DNA of 64,000 nucleotides from Thiobacillus sp. (GCA_016124745.1 WGNC01000006.1:62001-126000), one strand, 5' to 3'. Shown: positions 8,556 to 16,164, counted from the stretch's first letter. The notes: generated from the letters alone by a model not told the origin. Numbers and translations are program-made.

Positions 8556-9006
8556 ATGAATACCGTTTTCTCTCTCTACGCTCGGTTCGAGAAAATATTG
8601 CAGGCAATGTCGCCGGCCGTGGATCTGGCGACCCGGCTCTATATCGCCTGGGTGTTTTTCAAGTCCGGCCTGCTGAAAATCCAGTCCTGGGAATCGAACC
8701 CTCGCATTGTTCGAATACGAATACGCCGTGCCGCTGCTGCCGACGGAGATGGCCGCTTATCTGGGCACGGCGGCCGAGTTGGTTCTGCCCGTGCTGCTGG
8801 CGCTCGGGCTGGCGGGGCGTTTCGCCGCACTGGCCTTGTTCCTGTTCAACATCGTCGCGGTGATCTCATATCCGGATTTGTCCGAGGTGGGGCGACAGCA
8901 CCATTTTTACTGGGGCATGCTGCTCGCCATGCTGGCGGTTCACGGACCGGGTCTGCTCTCCGCGGATGGATGGCTCGCACGCCGCTGCAAAGCTTCCCAA
9001 TCATGA
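8556..9006 (+). pseudogene. DoxX-family membrane protein with a +1 frameshift
   Basis: The reading frame from the ATG at 8556 encodes the start of a DoxX protein, up to KSGLLKIQSWES, then loses homology. The rest (LFEYEYAVPLLP onward, through FNIVAVISYPDLSEV and HFYWGMLL) is in the next frame and ends at 9006. Removing one A from the AA at 8697-8698 restores a continuous protein of about 149 residues with four hydrophobic segments. DoxX genes are the usual last member of bufferin operons. It is either a real inactivating mutation or a sequencing or assembly error. The good ribosome site (GAAAAGGACAAGGCC) and intact remainder favour a recent event or an error. Confidence 0.82.
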
Positions 9007-9506
9007 ATAAAACGGAGTTCGAACACCTGGTGCGCGCTTATTCGGCTGAGTTGTTCCGCTTTGCCTACTGGCAATGCCGCGACCGCTGCGTGGCCGAAGA
9101 GCTGGTGCAGGAAACCTTCGCGCGCGCCTGGAGCGCCCGCGCACAGCTCAGGGACGCTGCCACGGCGAGGCCCTGGCTGTACCGCATCCTGCGCAACGAG
9201 CACGCCCGGTTGTACGAAAAAAAATCGCTGCCGATCGACGATGCCGAGTTGAGCGAGCTGCCGATTTCCGACGGCATCGATCTGGAGCGGGATTATGCCG
9301 TGCGCGAGCAGCTTGCCATGCTGTCGCCGCAATACCGTGAACCGCTGCTGATGCAGACCCTGGGTGGTTTCAGTTGCGCCGAGATCGCAGAAACGATGGG
9401 CATCGGCCAGGAAGCCGTGATGCAGCGCCTGACTCGCGCGCGTCTCGCGCTGCGTCGCCTGTGGCTGGGCGAAGGCGCACTTACGAGCAAGGAGAAGACA
9501 TCATGA
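9003..9506 (+). CDS. ECF RNA polymerase sigma factor
   Basis: A 167-residue group 4 sigma factor. Region 2 is seen as AEELVQETFARAWSARAQL with the following RPWLYRILRNEHARL, and region 4 as LSPQYREPLLMQTLGGFSCAEIAETMGIGQEAVMQRLTRAR. Its ATG overlaps the end of the DoxX reading frame and its stop overlaps the anti-sigma start (ATGA). ECF/anti-sigma pairs often close or open bufferin operons and respond to copper; control of bufA1 is inferred from position only. Confidence 0.9.
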   Translation: MNKTEFEHLVRAYSAELFRFAYWQCRDRCVAEELVQETFARAWSARAQLRDAATARPWLYRILRNEHARLYEKKSLPIDDAELSELPISDGIDLERDYAVREQLAMLSPQYREPLLMQTLGGFSCAEIAETMGIGQEAVMQRLTRARLALRRLWLGEGALTSKEKTS

Positions 9507-10222
9507 AATGCCTGGAATTTCGCCGCACTGCGCTGGCCAATCCACATCACCCAGGGCACGAGGCGCTGGCGCATGAAGCCACCTGCCCGTCGTGCGCGCA
9601 TTTTTATCGGGAACTGCGGATGCAGGAAGAAGCGCTCTTCGAGGCCATGAATGTGCCGGTTCCGGACGGGCTGGCCGATCGTGTCCTGCTGCGCCAGACA
9701 CGGAGTTGGCGGGATCGTGTCTTTCTGCGTTTTGCCACGCAGGCACTTGCTGCGAGTCTTGTGCTGGCCGCTGTCCTTGGGCTGGTCTGGAAATTTCAGT
9801 CCAATGCACTGTCCCCTGAAATGCTGGCGGCTGGCATCGTGGCGCATGTCGAAGATGAGCAGAAAGCCTTGCTTGCGGATCAGCGCGTACCGCTGGCCAA
9901 ACTCGTCACAGCGGTGAAGCGCAGCGGCGGCGAACTGGGGGAGCCGCCCGGCGAAACGAGCTACGTGGATCACTGCCCGCTGCCTGGCGGCGGCACGGGT
10001 GAGCATCTCGTGTTCAATACGCCGCACGGCAAGCTCACGCTCATCCTCATGCCTGGCAAACCCATTCCGCACCCTGTGCGTCTGGAGAGGAATGGGCTGA
10101 CGGTCAGTCTGATGCCGGCAGGCAAGGGTAGTCTGGCGCTGGTCAGCGAAAATCGCGAGAACATCGGCGAGGCAGAAGGCTGGGCCAGGGGAAATCTGCG
10201 CTGGCAAGGTGGCCGTACATGA
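9503..10222 (+). CDS. DUF3379-like membrane anti-sigma factor
   Basis: A 239-residue protein. The N-terminus has an anti-sigma-type zinc-binding pattern (HEALAHEATCPSCAHFYREL, with His and CxxC), followed by one transmembrane segment at about residues 80-97 (FATQALAASLVLAAVLGLVW) and a periplasmic domain. This matches DUF3379 anti-sigma proteins. Translational overlap with the preceding ECF gene supports that it binds that sigma factor and releases it on a periplasmic signal, plausibly copper or oxidative stress. Confidence 0.83.
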   Translation: MKCLEFRRTALANPHHPGHEALAHEATCPSCAHFYRELRMQEEALFEAMNVPVPDGLADRVLLRQTRSWRDRVFLRFATQALAASLVLAAVLGLVWKFQSNALSPEMLAAGIVAHVEDEQKALLADQRVPLAKLVTAVKRSGGELGEPPGETSYVDHCPLPGGGTGEHLVFNTPHGKLTLILMPGKPIPHPVRLERNGLTVSLMPAGKGSLALVSENRENIGEAEGWARGNLRWQGGRT

Positions 10223-10364
10223 GTGGATATTTCGATCCGGCCCATGCGGCGGCTTCGGGTTTTACTATCACCAGCACATCTGGAGCGGCAACCCGATTTG
10301 ACCTGGCTGGTCGCCACTCTGCCGTCATCCGGTGCCACGCGAAACATCTCTGCCCGGACGGCGA

Positions 10365-10829
10365 TCAGGATTTCATGAGACGCCGTGACAGCCAGTGGTC
10401 CAGGCTCAGTTTTCCCGGGCCGGAGAGCAGTAGCGGCACGAACATCACCAGATACATCAGCGGCAGCTTGTAGCCGTTGTCGCAGACGTTGTAGCCGTTG
10501 CCCGCGTGCACGCTGGCCCAGGCGACGATCGTCAGGATGATCAGCGAAAGGCTGAAGAAACGGGTACCGAGGCCGACCACCAGTGCGACGGCGCCGATCA
10601 GTTCGGACCAGGTGGAGAGGAACCAGGAAATGTCTACCGGCACCAGGTTGAACGGGAAGGGGAAATCTCCCTGGATATCGGCGAACCAGTTGTCGCCGTT
10701 GAATTTCTCGACGCCTGATTCCCAGAATTCCCATGCCAGCAACAGCCGCAGACCCAGCAGACCGAGATAACTGCCCGCTTGGTTGAGCAGGGCGGTCAGC
10801 CCCGCGTAAAGATGAATGACCGAATTCAT
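10365..10829 (-). CDS. DoxX-family membrane protein (HvfX-like)
   Basis: A 154-residue inner-membrane protein with four hydrophobic segments. It contains GLRLLLAWEFWESGVEKFNGDNWF near the N-terminus and a C-terminal LMYLVMFVPLLLSGPGKLSLDHWL, both characteristic of the DoxX proteins that accompany copper-RiPP precursors. It follows the EGKCG-repeat precursor gene in the same direction (81 bp apart) and is transcribed convergently to the bufferin operon. Because the bufferin-operon DoxX is frameshifted, this may be the only functional DoxX at the locus. Confidence 0.83.
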   Translation of the reverse strand: MNSVIHLYAGLTALLNQAGSYLGLLGLRLLLAWEFWESGVEKFNGDNWFADIQGDFPFPFNLVPVDISWFLSTWSELIGAVALVVGLGTRFFSLSLIILTIVAWASVHAGNGYNVCDNGYKLPLMYLVMFVPLLLSGPGKLSLDHWLSRRLMKS

Positions 10830-10910
10830 GATGCCAACCTTTTGTTTATGAATGTGGGAACAATCGGGGTTGGCCCCGGGATCGGATCACGAGGCCAACC
10901 CATCACTTAT

Positions 10911-11192
10911 TTATTTTTTGCCGCCGCATTTTCCTTCACCACATTTTCCATCCTTGGCCTTGGCATCCTTGGCCTTGGCATCCTTGGCCTTGGCATCCTT
11001 GGTCTTGGAGTCTTTAGCCCCGCCACATTTTCCTTCACCGCATTTTCCTTCCTGTGTCTTGTCAGCGGCGGCCATCATGTAGCCTTGTGGAAGGGCATTG
11101 ATCTCAAACGGGTTGCCGGCGGCGTGGGCGATTCCGGCCATGCCAATGGTGGCAGTCATTGCGAGGGCGAGGGTGGTTTTGTTTGCTTTCAT
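10911..11192 (-). CDS. HvfA-like EGKCG-repeat copper-RiPP precursor
   Basis: A 93-residue exported, low-complexity protein. A signal peptide (MKANKTTLALAMTATIGMAGIAHA) is followed by a short linker and two cysteine blocks: EGKCGEGKCGG (Cys51, Cys56) and DGKCGEGKCGG (Cys84, Cys89), separated by a Lys/Asp/Ala spacer made of KDAKA repeats. The EGKCG motif is the site modified in HvfA peptides, where DUF692/DUF2063 enzymes form copper-binding groups. A strong ribosome site (TTTAGGAGA) precedes the start. Unlike usual hvf operons, no hvfB or hvfC follows; only a DoxX gene does. Confidence 0.82.
   Translation of the reverse strand: MKANKTTLALAMTATIGMAGIAHAAGNPFEINALPQGYMMAAADKTQEGKCGEGKCGGAKDSKTKDAKAKDAKAKDAKAKDGKCGEGKCGGKK
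10951..11010. repeat. 15-bp tandem repeat, three perfect units plus one degenerate
   Basis: Units TCCTTGGCCTTGGCA occupy 10951-10965, 10966-10980 and 10981-10995, and a changed copy follows at 10996-11010. On the minus strand they encode the KDAKA spacer between the two EGKCG blocks of the HvfA-like precursor. Near-identical sequence encoding the EGKCG blocks flanks the array on both sides, so the gene appears to have grown by internal duplication. Confidence 0.9.
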
Positions 11193-11264
11193 AGTTGATT
11201 CTCCTAAAGTTCAAGTGGGTTGTTTACCATTGCAGCTTGTTGAGATGGAATGGCTGCGGCGGGT

Positions 11265-11558
11265 TTACGACGATGGTCTTTTCTCAGGCGGTTGGGTCGT
11301 ACGTGTGCCGTTACTGCTCGGAAGTGCCTGGCGGATGCGCTCACGCGCTTCAGCCGGCAACTGCCGGTCGGCTGCCTCGGCTTCGGCTTGCCGGGCTGAT
11401 TGACGCAGCAGGCGCCGCATCAGTCCGATCTGACGCTCGAAGCGTCGGCAGTTGACGCACATCCACAGGTGGATGCGCAGTTCCCAGCGTTCGCGAAAAC
11501 CCAAGGTCCGGTCCTGGCTGTGCGAAACCAGGTGGCTGGCGTCCTTGCATGTCAGCAT
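11265..11558 (-). CDS. zinc-finger anti-sigma factor
   Basis: A 97-residue soluble protein with a zf-HC2-type motif: MLTCKDASHLVS at the start and HLWMCVNC (HxxxCxxC) at about residues 30-37. This is the zinc-binding anti-sigma domain; no transmembrane segment follows, so it would act in the cytoplasm. It begins 4 bp after the ECF sigma gene at 11563-12144 and is the probable antagonist of that sigma. Next downstream is the EGKCG precursor. Confidence 0.8.
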   Translation of the reverse strand: MLTCKDASHLVSHSQDRTLGFRERWELRIHLWMCVNCRRFERQIGLMRRLLRQSARQAEAEAADRQLPAEARERIRQALPSSNGTRTTQPPEKRPSS

Positions 11559-11562
11559 GTTC

Positions 11563-12144
11563 TTACCCCCGGGCTCGCCCGGCTCCGTTCTGATCGAGAC
11601 ACTGCCGGAGCCCCATGCGGGCCCGATACAGCATCGTCCACACGTTTGTCGGCGAGATTGCCATTTCCTGACAAATCATTTCAGTGGATTCTTCCATGAC
11701 CTCGCGCAGCATGAACAGGCGTGACAGGCGTTCGGGAAGCGTGTCCAGACAGCGCTGCAGGATGGCCATCAACTGACTGCGCTCCAAGGAGTCTTCAGGA
11801 TTGCCCCAGTCAGAGAGATTTTCTCGCCAGCTGCCGTTGGCATCGAAGCAGTCCTCCTCTGCGAACAGATCGTTTTCGGCGGACAGGAGGTCGGGTGATT
11901 CCAACTGCACTTCGCGCGATTCGCGACGAAACTGATCCATAATCTTGTGCTTGAGAATGCCGATGAGCCAGGTGCGCACCGATGCACCGCCGCTGAAACG
12001 CGAGATCGACTGCAGGCCCGCTACCAGAGTGTCCTGCACCACTTCTTCGGCTTTGTGCGTGTCACGCAGGCGGATCATCGCAAAGCGATAGAGTGCGCCG
12101 CCATGCTGATCAAGCCACAAATCAGGGTCGTCTTCCGGGTTCAC
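11563..12144 (-). CDS. ECF RNA polymerase sigma factor (second of the tandem pairs)
   Basis: A 193-residue ECF sigma factor. Region 2 (KAEEVVQDTLVAGLQSISRFSGGASVRTWLIGILKHKIMDQFRR) and region 4 (LPERLSRLFMLREVMEESTEMICQEMAISPTNVWTMLYRARMGL) are complete. Its ATG overlaps the stop of the preceding anti-sigma gene (ATGA). It is closely related in layout to the sigma factor at 12431-13030, consistent with duplication of a sigma/anti-sigma module followed by divergence. Confidence 0.9.
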   Translation of the reverse strand: MNPEDDPDLWLDQHGGALYRFAMIRLRDTHKAEEVVQDTLVAGLQSISRFSGGASVRTWLIGILKHKIMDQFRRESREVQLESPDLLSAENDLFAEEDCFDANGSWRENLSDWGNPEDSLERSQLMAILQRCLDTLPERLSRLFMLREVMEESTEMICQEMAISPTNVWTMLYRARMGLRQCLDQNGAGRARG

Positions 12145-12434
12145 TCTTTCAACCTTTCTGCATCTCGGTCGCCTTTTTCCTGGCGTAGTGTTCCGGAAAT
12201 CCGGCCCTTCGCCTCGGGCGAAAGACCCGAAGCCCCGCCCCCCTTTGCTTCATCGCGAAAGGCGTATTTCAGACCGGCCTGATGGATAGCCTTGAGATTC
12301 CGGTGCATGACCGGGCAGGCTTTGCATATCAGGAGATGGGCCCGAAGACGCACACTGTCCATCAAGCTTAATTGCTGGTCAATTTGCCGCGAGACCAATT
12401 GGCTCGCCTCCTGGCAGGAAATATTGATTTTCAT
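12141..12434 (-). CDS. zinc-finger anti-sigma factor (first of the tandem pairs)
   Basis: A 97-residue protein starting MKINISCQEASQLVSRQIDQ, with the HLLICKAC (HxxxCxxC) zinc-binding motif at about residues 34-41. A longer in-frame ORF exists, but the ATG at 12434 overlaps the stop of the upstream sigma gene (ATGA) and gives the family-typical N-terminus. It has no membrane segment. Its length equals that of the anti-sigma at 11265-11558. Confidence 0.8.
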   Translation of the reverse strand: MKINISCQEASQLVSRQIDQQLSLMDSVRLRAHLLICKACPVMHRNLKAIHQAGLKYAFRDEAKGGGASGLSPEAKGRISGTLRQEKGDRDAERLKE

Positions 12435-13030
12435 GAGACGCCCTCCCGTATCGTATTGTCGAACCAGCCGGATTCCAGGCACGCTTTCAGTGCGAGCCTG
12501 GCGCGATACAAAATCACCGAGCAATTAGACGAAGAGATGTTGAGGATTTCACACAGCTCGTCGATGGAAAATCCGGAAAATTCCCTGAGTGAGAATGCCG
12601 TCGCAAGTTTTGGCGACAGGCCGTCATAACAGCATGTGAATGCTTCCCAAAAACGATTCTGCTCGTACATGGCATCGGGGTCGCCCCAGGCTCGCTGGGG
12701 CACGACCCACTCCCCCCGTTGATCGAACAGACAGGCGGCTGGGTTGCCATGGCTATCCTGGACATCGTTTTCAAACGGCGACTCGCGTGATTGCTTGTGA
12801 ATCAGATCTGCAATCTTGTGCTTGAGGATACTTGTCAACCATGTGCGTTCCGATGCATTGCCGGCAAATCTGTCCCATGTCTGAAGCGCAGCGAGCAAGG
12901 TTTCCTGCACCACATCCTCGGCGGACGCGCTGTCATGCAAATGCTTCATGGCGAACCGGAACAGGGCATCGCCATGACTTTCCAGCCATTCATCCGGATC
13001 CGTCGCACGGAGTATCGAATCTTTTTGCAT
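12431..13030 (-). CDS. ECF RNA polymerase sigma factor (first of the tandem pairs)
   Basis: A 199-residue ECF sigma factor. Region 2 is SAEDVVQETLLAALQTWDRFAGNASERTWLTSILKHKIADLIHK and region 4 is LSPKLATAFSLREFSGFSIDELCEILNISSSNCSVILYRARLAL. It opens a minus-strand run of six genes (sigma, anti-sigma, sigma, anti-sigma, EGKCG precursor, DoxX), the first four joined by overlaps or a 4-bp gap. Regulation of the copper-RiPP genes by this pair is inferred from the arrangement. Confidence 0.9.
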   Translation of the reverse strand: MQKDSILRATDPDEWLESHGDALFRFAMKHLHDSASAEDVVQETLLAALQTWDRFAGNASERTWLTSILKHKIADLIHKQSRESPFENDVQDSHGNPAACLFDQRGEWVVPQRAWGDPDAMYEQNRFWEAFTCCYDGLSPKLATAFSLREFSGFSIDELCEILNISSSNCSVILYRARLALKACLESGWFDNTIREGVS

Positions 13031-13115
13031 CAGAGGAAGTTACCGTTTGGGTGCAACGATGATGTTGACGGGGCGCCTCTCCAGATATGGACAGGCACCG
13101 CGCGGGCACCGTGTA

Positions 13116-14186
13116 TTAACGGCCAGCTTCCAGTGTGAACGTATAGCTATTTCCGCCGAGCAGCTCAAAGGTCGGGCGGTATAAGCCTGGCTGGTCACCC
13201 GCGCGGAACTGGATGGTCAACAGGCCGGGATTGGGCTTGCCGCCACCAGCCGCCGGAGGAAAGGCCGCGCTGCGAAGAACTTCGCCGGAAAGAACCGGCT
13301 TGCCATCGGCGCCGATGGGGCTGGTCGCCGATTGACCCTTAGCGCCCTGCGGGGCCGCGCCGACAATTCCGCCCACCACCTTGTCCACCGTGGGATCTAG
13401 CACCTTGTCCCCATTCACGTCCTGCACCAGCAGGCCGCCGGTATAGCGCGGGAAGCGGTTCAGGTCACGCGGTGCGATGCCAACCTGGTTGAGCGAACTG
13501 CCGGCTTCACCCCAGAGAAGCAGGCCGAGAGGGTGCGACATCACCTGTCCTGGCGCGGCCTTCTGGTAGTCGGAGTTTGTGCCCGGCGGCAGGTGGAAAT
13601 TGGTTGGTGCAAGCCGTGCTGCCGGCGCGTCCTCCAGCACCTTGATGGTACCGGCCCACGTGGCTTTGACCTTGCCGTCGGCCTTAACGTGCTCCACCGT
13701 AACCGGGTAATCGCCAGGCCCGGGATTCAAAAAGGTGCGCCCGCGCAGGTGAATGATCTTGATGCCCGGGGCGTTGGCGCCGTCGGTCCCGATATCTGTC
13801 AGCGCTTTCACGGTCATGGCATTTGATGGGGCGTCATAACCAATCGCATATTGCCCGGCCAGTTTTACCCCGGCTTGCGGCCAGCCCTTGGTGAACACCA
13901 TATTGGTGTCAGCGTCTGTTTTCACCGCCACTTGCTCGTTACGCTTGAATGTGCCGGGCATTTTGATGCGGATCGTTTCACCGGCCTTCATCGACAGGCC
14001 CGGCGTGGCGGGATTGTTATCCGGCACAAGAACAAATACGTAGTCGGTGGCCTGTCCGGAGACATGGCCATCGAAGGTGACCGGGGCCGGGGCGACACCC
14101 AGCGCGCGCGGGGTGGACGGCGGAACGGTGGTACATGCACCAAGCGTGGCTGCGAGTGTGGCGATAAGGGTGGTTTTTTTGAACAT
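13116..14186 (-). CDS. exported lipoprotein of unknown function
   Basis: A 356-residue protein with a lipoprotein signal: MFKKTTLIATLAATLGAC, lipobox LGAC with Cys18. The mature part is rich in Gly, Pro and Ala and looks beta-strand-rich (for example ETIRIKMPGTFKRNEQVAV, PGDYPVTVEHV, GLYRPTFELLGGNSYTFTLE). I do not recognise the family. It stands alone, 85 bp upstream of the ECF cascade in the same direction and divergent from the TetR gene. A surface or periplasmic role is all that can be inferred. Confidence 0.75.
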   Translation of the reverse strand: MFKKTTLIATLAATLGACTTVPPSTPRALGVAPAPVTFDGHVSGQATDYVFVLVPDNNPATPGLSMKAGETIRIKMPGTFKRNEQVAVKTDADTNMVFTKGWPQAGVKLAGQYAIGYDAPSNAMTVKALTDIGTDGANAPGIKIIHLRGRTFLNPGPGDYPVTVEHVKADGKVKATWAGTIKVLEDAPAARLAPTNFHLPPGTNSDYQKAAPGQVMSHPLGLLLWGEAGSSLNQVGIAPRDLNRFPRYTGGLLVQDVNGDKVLDPTVDKVVGGIVGAAPQGAKGQSATSPIGADGKPVLSGEVLRSAAFPPAAGGGKPNPGLLTIQFRAGDQPGLYRPTFELLGGNSYTFTLEAGR

Positions 14187-14318
14187 GTGTGACTCCTTAT
14201 GTGATTCACGAAATAGACCAAATTGCCTTACTTAGTCTTTTGAGATGCCGATCTATTACATGATGCCCATCAGTTTCTCCAAACCGGTTCGACGTTCAGG
14301 AATCAGGGCTTGATTTAT

Positions 14319-14334
14319 TGTACTGCACGGTCCA
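14319..14334. promoter_or_regulatory. candidate TetR operator upstream of tetR
   Basis: The 16-bp TGTACTGCACGGTCCA lies 11 bp before the tetR ATG. Read on the other strand it starts TGGACC, then four bases, then AGTACA, so it is an imperfect version of the perfect TGGACC-N4-GGTCCA palindrome at 14966-14981. The shared half-site before and after tetR suggests autoregulation. Confidence 0.6.
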
Positions 14335-14345
14335 ATATTAACAGC

Positions 14346-14939
14346 ATGAAAACCTTGCCCGGTCGTCCGTTAGAGTTCGACCCCGATGCAGCCCTGACAG
14401 ACGCGATGCAGCTGTTCTGGCGCAAAGGGTATGAGAACACCTCGATGCAGGACCTGCTCGACGCCATGCAGTTGTCAAAAAGTAGCCTGTATCAGGCATT
14501 TGGCAGCAAACAAGCCTTGTTCGAGCGCTGCATGACGCGTTACGGTGATTTCATGATCGGCCAGTTGCGTACAGCACTGGATAACGCACCGTCGGGTGTT
14601 GCGTTCATCAGGCGGTTTCTGGAGAGCGTGCTGGACGAAGCGCGGGGCGACTGCGAGGCGCGCGGCTGCCTGGTACTGAATACGGCCAATGAATTCGCTC
14701 GCCGCGATCCGCGTATCGCCGAGGCGGTGGCCGAAGGACTGGCCCGTTTTCACGAAGCCCTGCTGGCGGCGGTTCAGCGTGCGCAGCGCGAGGGTGACAT
14801 ACCCTCCGATTATGATGCTGTGACCCTGGCCAATTATCTGGTCAGCAGCATGAGCGGACTCAAGACCCTGAGCAAGGCAGGGGCCGATGAGGCAAGCTTG
14901 CGCGGCATTATTGGGCAGGTGCTGAAAACCCTGAAGTAA
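14346..14939 (+). CDS. TetR/AcrR-family transcriptional regulator
   Basis: A 197-residue regulator. The N-terminal helix-turn-helix is seen in ALTDAMQLFWRKGYENTSMQDLLDAMQLSKSSLYQAFGSKQALFE (about residues 16-60), and the C-terminal ligand domain resembles the TetR_C subfamily with DCEARGCLVLNTANEFARRDP. The ATG at 14346 was preferred over the in-frame upstream non-ATG start because the upstream part contains the candidate operator. It probably represses its own gene and the AhpD/peroxiredoxin/TusA/DsrE operon that follows after 61 bp; the inducer is unknown, perhaps an electrophile. Confidence 0.88.
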   Translation: MKTLPGRPLEFDPDAALTDAMQLFWRKGYENTSMQDLLDAMQLSKSSLYQAFGSKQALFERCMTRYGDFMIGQLRTALDNAPSGVAFIRRFLESVLDEARGDCEARGCLVLNTANEFARRDPRIAEAVAEGLARFHEALLAAVQRAQREGDIPSDYDAVTLANYLVSSMSGLKTLSKAGADEASLRGIIGQVLKTLK

Positions 14940-14965
14940 GGATTCGGCTTTTTTTTCGACCAATA

Positions 14966-14981
14966 TGGACCACTCGGTCCA
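14966..14981. promoter_or_regulatory. palindromic TetR operator before the AhpD-like operon
   Basis: TGGACC and GGTCCA are perfect 6-bp arms around ACTC. The site lies 20 bp upstream of the ATG of the AhpD-like gene, just before its ribosome site, where a bound repressor would block transcription. The same half-sites recur upstream of tetR. Confidence 0.7.
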
Positions 14982-15000
14982 CTAACCAAATCAAGGAGTC

Positions 15001-15573
15001 ATGATGCAAGCGGAATACAAACTGTCCCTCCCGGCCCTCGACGATGCAAAGGCCGATCCCCTGGCCGCCGAACGGTTGCGCGAGGCTCGGGCCAAGCTCG
15101 GTTTCGTGCCCAATATGTATGGCGTGATGGCCAACTCGCCCGGGCTGCTCGATACCTATGTTCATGGTTACGAGCGTTTCCGGGCCTTGTCCGGCTTTAC
15201 GCCTGCTGAGCAGGAGGTGGTGTTGCTCGCGGTCAGCCGTGAAAACGGCTGCACCTACTGTGTCGCCGCACACAGTTTTATTGCCGACAAGATGTCCAGT
15301 GTTCCCGAAGACGTCACCAATGCCATTCGCGATGGCCAACCGATCCCGGATGCCAGGCTGGCGGCGCTGCATGACTTCACCCGAATCATGGTGGTGAAGC
15401 GGGGGCTGCCCGATAAGGCGGACGTAGAAGCCTTTCTTGCTGCGGGTTACAGCGAGCGCCATATCCTGGAAATCGTGCTGGCGATTGCGGTAAAAACGTT
15501 GAGCAACTACGCCAACCACCTATTCCATACGCAGGTCGATGCCATGTTCGCCGGCCGGACATGGACCGATTGA
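15001..15573 (+). CDS. carboxymuconolactone decarboxylase / AhpD-family peroxidase-like protein
   Basis: A 190-residue all-helical protein. The redox motif CTYCVAAH (Cys84, Cys87, His91) is the AhpD/CMD signature EX(n)CxxCxxxH of alkylhydroperoxidase-type proteins. Two ATGs are in tandem (15001 and 15004) behind the ribosome site AAGGAG. As the first gene after the palindromic operator it is likely induced together with the following peroxiredoxin-like and sulfur-relay genes. The actual reductant and substrate are unknown. Confidence 0.87.
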   Translation: MMQAEYKLSLPALDDAKADPLAAERLREARAKLGFVPNMYGVMANSPGLLDTYVHGYERFRALSGFTPAEQEVVLLAVSRENGCTYCVAAHSFIADKMSSVPEDVTNAIRDGQPIPDARLAALHDFTRIMVVKRGLPDKADVEAFLAAGYSERHILEIVLAIAVKTLSNYANHLFHTQVDAMFAGRTWTD

Positions 15574-15624
15574 TCGCCCATGGTCCTGCAAGCCGCCTCA
15601 CAAGGAATATCCCGGAGCGCAGTG

Positions 15625-16164
15625 ATGAAAAAAAGAGTAGGCGACAAGGTGAGCAACATAAGGCTGACCGCACTGGATGGATCGGTTTTTGATCTGTCCA
15701 GCCTGAAGGGCAGGCCGTTCATGCTGTCTTTTTTCCGGTTTGCCTCATGCCCGTTCTGCAATCTGCGCATACATCAACTGGTGAGCCGGTTTAACGAATT
15801 GGGTGGTCAATTCACGGTGGTTGCGATATTCGACTCCCCGCTCGATAACCTGCGCGAACACGCGGAACGTCACCATTCGCCGTTTCCGGTACTGGCGGAT
15901 GAACAGGGTATTTACTACAAGCAGTACGGGATTGAGCGTTCAGTCGCGGGGGTTCTCAAAGGCATGTTTTTCCGTATGCCAACAATGATGTACGCCATGT
16001 TTGGCAAGGGATATGTGCCAATCAAGATCAAAGGCAGCATGACCACGATGCCAGCCGATTTTCTGGTGGATGAGCAAGGCGTGATCCGACACGCCTATTA
16101 CGGAAAAGACGAGGGTGACCACTTGCCCTTCGATGAGGTTAAACAATTTGCCGCGCGTTCCTGA
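15625..16164 (+). CDS. peroxiredoxin-like (AhpC/TSA) thiol oxidoreductase
   Basis: A 179-residue thioredoxin-fold protein starting MKKRVGDKVSNIRLTALDG. The active site is SCPFC (Cys42 and Cys45) in FFRFASCPFCNLRIH, and LSSLKGRPFMLSFF is the usual AhpC/TSA strand. An in-frame upstream ATG at 15580 exists but lacks a ribosome site; the ATG at 15625 is preceded by CCCGGAG. The long insertion with two methionine-rich segments (about residues 105-140) suggests a membrane-near subfamily. It probably handles peroxides or disulfides together with the AhpD-like protein. Confidence 0.8.
   Translation: MKKRVGDKVSNIRLTALDGSVFDLSSLKGRPFMLSFFRFASCPFCNLRIHQLVSRFNELGGQFTVVAIFDSPLDNLREHAERHHSPFPVLADEQGIYYKQYGIERSVAGVLKGMFFRMPTMMYAMFGKGYVPIKIKGSMTTMPADFLVDEQGVIRHAYYGKDEGDHLPFDEVKQFAARS

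Noticed and set aside
8556-9506. A single 316-residue protein joining DoxX and the sigma factor
   Set aside because: The middle part is DoxX sequence read in the wrong frame; the sigma factor has its own ATG at 9003. Two genes with a frameshifted doxX explain it better.
10951-11010. CRISPR array
   Set aside because: The 15-bp units are directly adjacent without spacers and code for a peptide repeat.
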